Origin: Fusobacterium sp.
GTDB taxonomy: Bacteria > Fusobacteriota > Fusobacteriia > Fusobacteriales > Fusobacteriaceae
Assembly: GCF_019012925.1 (NCBI RefSeq)
Contig: NZ_JAGIRL010000006.1
Span: 6,862-70,861 of the forward strand
Direction: 5' to 3'
Length of the DNA stretch: 64,000 bases
Part shown: positions 61,277-64,000 of the stretch, piece by piece
Layout of the letters: every line of letters begins with the position of its first letter
How positions within the stretch are numbered: position 1 is the stretch's first letter
Translations under genes and position numbers: made by a program
Notes under the pieces: model-generated
The model's input: only the letters and a program-made list of their open reading frames with translations
What the model was told of the DNA's origin: nothing
Database searches by the model: none

Positions 61277-63847
61277 ATGAATCAAAATAAATTTACAGAA
61301 AACTCATTATTAGCTTTACAAGAGGCACAAACACTTGCGATTAAAGCTAAACAACAAACTATAAAACCTGAGTTTCTAGCTTTGGCTCTCCTTAAAAATA
61401 GTGAGGGACTTATTCCTAGAATTATTGAAAAGTTAGATTTAAATTTAAACTATATAGTTGGTCAGCTAGAAAATGAAGTTTTAAAATTTCCAAAGGTAGA
61501 GGGTAGTAATCTAGGAGATACTTCATTGGATCAAGGAACTCATAGAGTTTTAATAGAAGCTGAAAGCCTTATGGAGAAAATGGGAGACTCTTACATAAGT
61601 GTTGAACATCTTTTCTGGGCATTATTAAGACATCTTCCTATCTTAAAAAGATTAGGTTTAGATGAGAAAAAATATGAAGAGGTTGTCAAAGAGATTAGAG
61701 GAAATCAAAAAGTTGATTCTCAAAATCCAGAAGCTAATTATGAAGTCTTAGAAAAATATGCTAAAAACTTAGTTGAATTAGCTAGACAGGGAAAAATTGA
61801 CCCTATCATAGGTAGAGATAGTGAAATTAGAAGAGCTATTCAAATTATCTCTAGAAGAACTAAAAATAATCCTATCCTTATTGGAGAACCTGGTGTAGGT
61901 AAAACTGCAATAGCTGAGGGATTAGCTCAAAGAATTTTAAATGGTGACGTACCAGAGTCATTAAAAGGTAAAACTATCTACTCTCTAGATATGGGAGCTC
62001 TAATAGCTGGGGCAAAATTTAGAGGTGAATTTGAAGAGAGATTAAAAGGTGTTTTAAAAGAGGTTGAAACTTCAAACGGTAATATTATTCTATTTATTGA
62101 TGAGATCCACACTATAGTTGGTGCTGGAAAAACTGATGGAGCTATGGACGCAGGTAATATCTTAAAACCTATGCTTGCAAGAGGAGAGGTTAGAGTTATT
62201 GGTGCTACAACTATTGACGAGTATAGAAAATATATTGAAAAGGATCCAGCTCTTGAAAGAAGATTCCAAATTGTATTAGTTAATGAACCTACTGTTGAAG
62301 ATACTATATCAATATTGAGAGGACTTAAAGAAAAGTTTGAGATGTATCACGGAGTTAGAATTTCTGATGGTTCTATTGTTGCTGCTGCCACTCTAAGTAA
62401 TAGATATATCACTGATAGACAGCTTCCTGATAAGGCTATTGACCTTATAGATGAAGCTGCTGCTATGATCAGAACTGAGATTGATTCTATGCCAGCTGAA
62501 CTTGATGAGCTTACTAGAAAAAGTATGCAACTTGAGATTGAAAAGGAAGCCTTAAAAAAAGAGACTGATACAGCTTCTAAAGAGAGATTGGAAAATCTTG
62601 AAAAAGAGTTAGCTGAGATAAACTCTAAAAAATCTCTTTTAAAATCTCAATGGGAACTTGAGAAAAAAGATATTACTAAGGTAAAAGAGATCAAAGAAGA
62701 GATTGAAAAAGTTAAGCTTGAAATGGAACAAGCTGAAAGAAACTATGATTTAACTAAACTTTCAGAGTTAAAATATGGTAAACTTGGTGAGCTTGAAAGA
62801 CAATTAAAAGAGCAACAAGACAAACTTGATGAAGCTTATGGAAGTAGTGGACTTTTAAAACAAGAGGTTACTTCTGATGAGATTGCAGATATTGTATCTA
62901 AATGGACAGGTATCCCTGTATCAAAACTTGCCGAAACTGAAAAAGAAAAAATATTAAATCTTGAAACTTCTCTAAAAGAGAGAGTAAAAGGTCAAGATGA
63001 GGCTGTAAAAGCTGTTGCTGATACTATGATCAGATCAAGAGCTGGACTTAAAGATGCTAACAGACCAATGGGATCATTCATCTTCTTAGGGCCAACTGGG
63101 GTAGGTAAAACTTATTTGGCTAAATCTCTAGCTTATAATCTTTTTGATAGTGAAGATTCAGTTATTAGAATAGATATGAGTGAGTATATGGATAAATTCT
63201 CTACTACTAGACTTATTGGTGCACCTCCAGGATATGTAGGTTATGAAGAGGGTGGACAACTTACTGAAGCTGTAAGAACAAAACCTTATTCAGTAATACT
63301 ATTTGATGAGATTGAAAAAGCTCATCCTGATGTATTCAACATTCTATTACAAGTGCTTGATGATGGTAGATTGACAGATGGACAAGGAAGAATTGTAGAC
63401 TTCAAGAATACATTGATTATTATGACTTCCAATATTGGAAGTAGCTTAATTCTTGATGATATCAATTTGAGTGAAGCTACAAAAGAGAGAGTACTAGATC
63501 AATTAAAAGCTAACTTTAGACCTGAGTTTTTAAACAGAGTTGACGAGATAATTACTTTTAAAGCTCTTGATCTTGCTTCTATTAAGGATATAGTTAAACT
63601 TGCTCTTAAATCTGTTGAAGATAAGTTAAAAGATAGATATATTCAACTTAACTTCTCTGATGAGGTTGTAGAATATCTAGCTGAAAATGCTTATGAACCT
63701 CAATATGGAGCAAGACCACTTAGAAGATATATACAAAAAGAGCTTGAAACAACACTTGCTAAACTTATCCTTTCTAATCAGATAAAAGAGAGAGATACTG
63801 TTGATGTTGTACTTGAAAATAATGAGATCACTTTTAAAGTGAGATAA
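61277..63847 (+). CDS. clpB: ATP-dependent disaggregase ClpB
   Basis: 856 residues: N-terminal Clp repeat domain, AAA1 with GEPGVGKTA, a long coiled-coil middle domain (about 395-525) and AAA2 with GPTGVGKTY and the [14 protein letters not shown] loop. It rescues aggregated proteins with DnaK. AGGAGG lies before the ATG at 61277. Consensus promoter and CIRCE indicate strong, HrcA-repressed expression. Confidence 0.96.
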   Translation: MNQNKFTENSLLALQEAQTLAIKAKQQTIKPEFLALALLKNSEGLIPRIIEKLDLNLNYIVGQLENEVLKFPKVEGSNLGDTSLDQGTHRVLIEAESLMEKMGDSYISVEHLFWALLRHLPILKRLGLDEKKYEEVVKEIRGNQKVDSQNPEANYEVLEKYAKNLVELARQGKIDPIIGRDSEIRRAIQIISRRTKNNPILIGEPGVGKTAIAEGLAQRILNGDVPESLKGKTIYSLDMGALIAGAKFRGEFEERLKGVLKEVETSNGNIILFIDEIHTIVGAGKTDGAMDAGNILKPMLARGEVRVIGATTIDEYRKYIEKDPALERRFQIVLVNEPTVEDTISILRGLKEKFEMYHGVRISDGSIVAAATLSNRYITDRQLPDKAIDLIDEAAAMIRTEIDSMPAELDELTRKSMQLEIEKEALKKETDTASKERLENLEKELAEINSKKSLLKSQWELEKKDITKVKEIKEEIEKVKLEMEQAERNYDLTKLSELKYGKLGELERQLKEQQDKLDEAYGSSGLLKQEVTSDEIADIVSKWTGIPVSKLAETEKEKILNLETSLKERVKGQDEAVKAVADTMIRSRAGLKDANRPMGSFIFLGPTGVGKTYLAKSLAYNLFDSEDSVIRIDMSEYMDKFSTTRLIGAPPGYVGYEEGGQLTEAVRTKPYSVILFDEIEKAHPDVFNILLQVLDDGRLTDGQGRIVDFKNTLIIMTSNIGSSLILDDINLSEATKERVLDQLKANFRPEFLNRVDEIITFKALDLASIKDIVKLALKSVEDKLKDRYIQLNFSDEVVEYLAENAYEPQYGARPLRRYIQKELETTLAKLILSNQIKERDTVDVVLENNEITFKVR

Positions 63848-63951
63848 TAGAAAAACCAGGATAGTATAAATAATTTTGTGTAAATAAAAATCTCTCTTGA
63901 TTATTGATGAATTATAAGTATAATTTAATTAATATCAAGGGAGGTTTTTTT

Positions 63952-64000
63952 ATGTCTTTATTACCTAAAGAACTTATTAAAGAAATTGTTAAAAAAGGAA
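63952..64000 (+). mobile_element. Start of a probable IS256-family transposase
   Basis: Only 16 codons are in the window (MSLLPKELIKEIVKKG), after an AAGGGAGG ribosome site. The opening resembles IS256-family (mutator type) transposases, which begin with a leucine, Lys-Glu-Leu and Glu-Ile/Leu-Lys pattern. The element's left inverted repeat would lie between 63850 and 63950 but I cannot define it. Confidence 0.45.

Overview
The window is low-GC chromosomal DNA from a Gram-negative anaerobe, most likely a Fusobacterium (phylum Fusobacteriota). The clues are very AT-rich DNA with AGA/AAA-rich codons, strong Firmicute-like ribosome sites, class III fructose-bisphosphatase, pyruvate phosphate dikinase, hybrid cluster protein and oxygen-labile class I fumarase beside outer-membrane proteins (FadL/OmpP1, YfaZ). 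The species cannot be fixed from the sequence. There are about 55 protein genes and one tRNA-Thr(GGU). The ends cut two genes: ten codons of a membrane protein on the left, and the start of a probable IS256-type transposase on the right.

Left part (1-42 kb) is mostly metabolic: CvfB, an ABC importer with two unlike ATPases, two-subunit fumarase, a FadL porin with a TetR regulator, a gluconeogenic operon (CcpN-like regulator, ppdK, class III fbp) with paired palindromes around its promoter, thymidine kinase, YitT and MscS membrane proteins, a decarboxylase-arginase fusion, stress and repair genes, a periplasmic flavin reductase, Hcp, potABC without potD, and a divergent cluster for molybdenum cofactor and molybdenum-hydroxylase maturation. 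The decarboxylase-arginase fusion and PotABC both point to polyamine supply.

The accessory region (about 41.9-55.9 kb) is a defence island. It has a zeta-toxin pair with a 59-residue partner. Next is a type III (RNA antitoxin) toxin locus: a ToxN/CptN/TenpN-like N-terminal domain carrying an unusual coiled-coil tail, preceded by a promoter, three 44-nt repeats and a terminator. Two further promoter-repeat-terminator units lie downstream without a toxin. Then come a type I restriction system (hsdS, a PDDEXK/DUF1016 gene, hsdM, and hsdR set apart), and RloA with an internally deleted RloB. Between hsdM and hsdR lies a MATE efflux gene whose leader folds as a purine riboswitch of guanine type. 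Its terminator reuses the aptamer P3 arm, so ligand should switch the gene on.

The right part (56-64 kb) is housekeeping: an AlaX-type editing protein, rlmN, a class A penicillin-binding protein, PTS enzyme IIA-Glc, and clpB behind a consensus promoter and a perfect CIRCE element.
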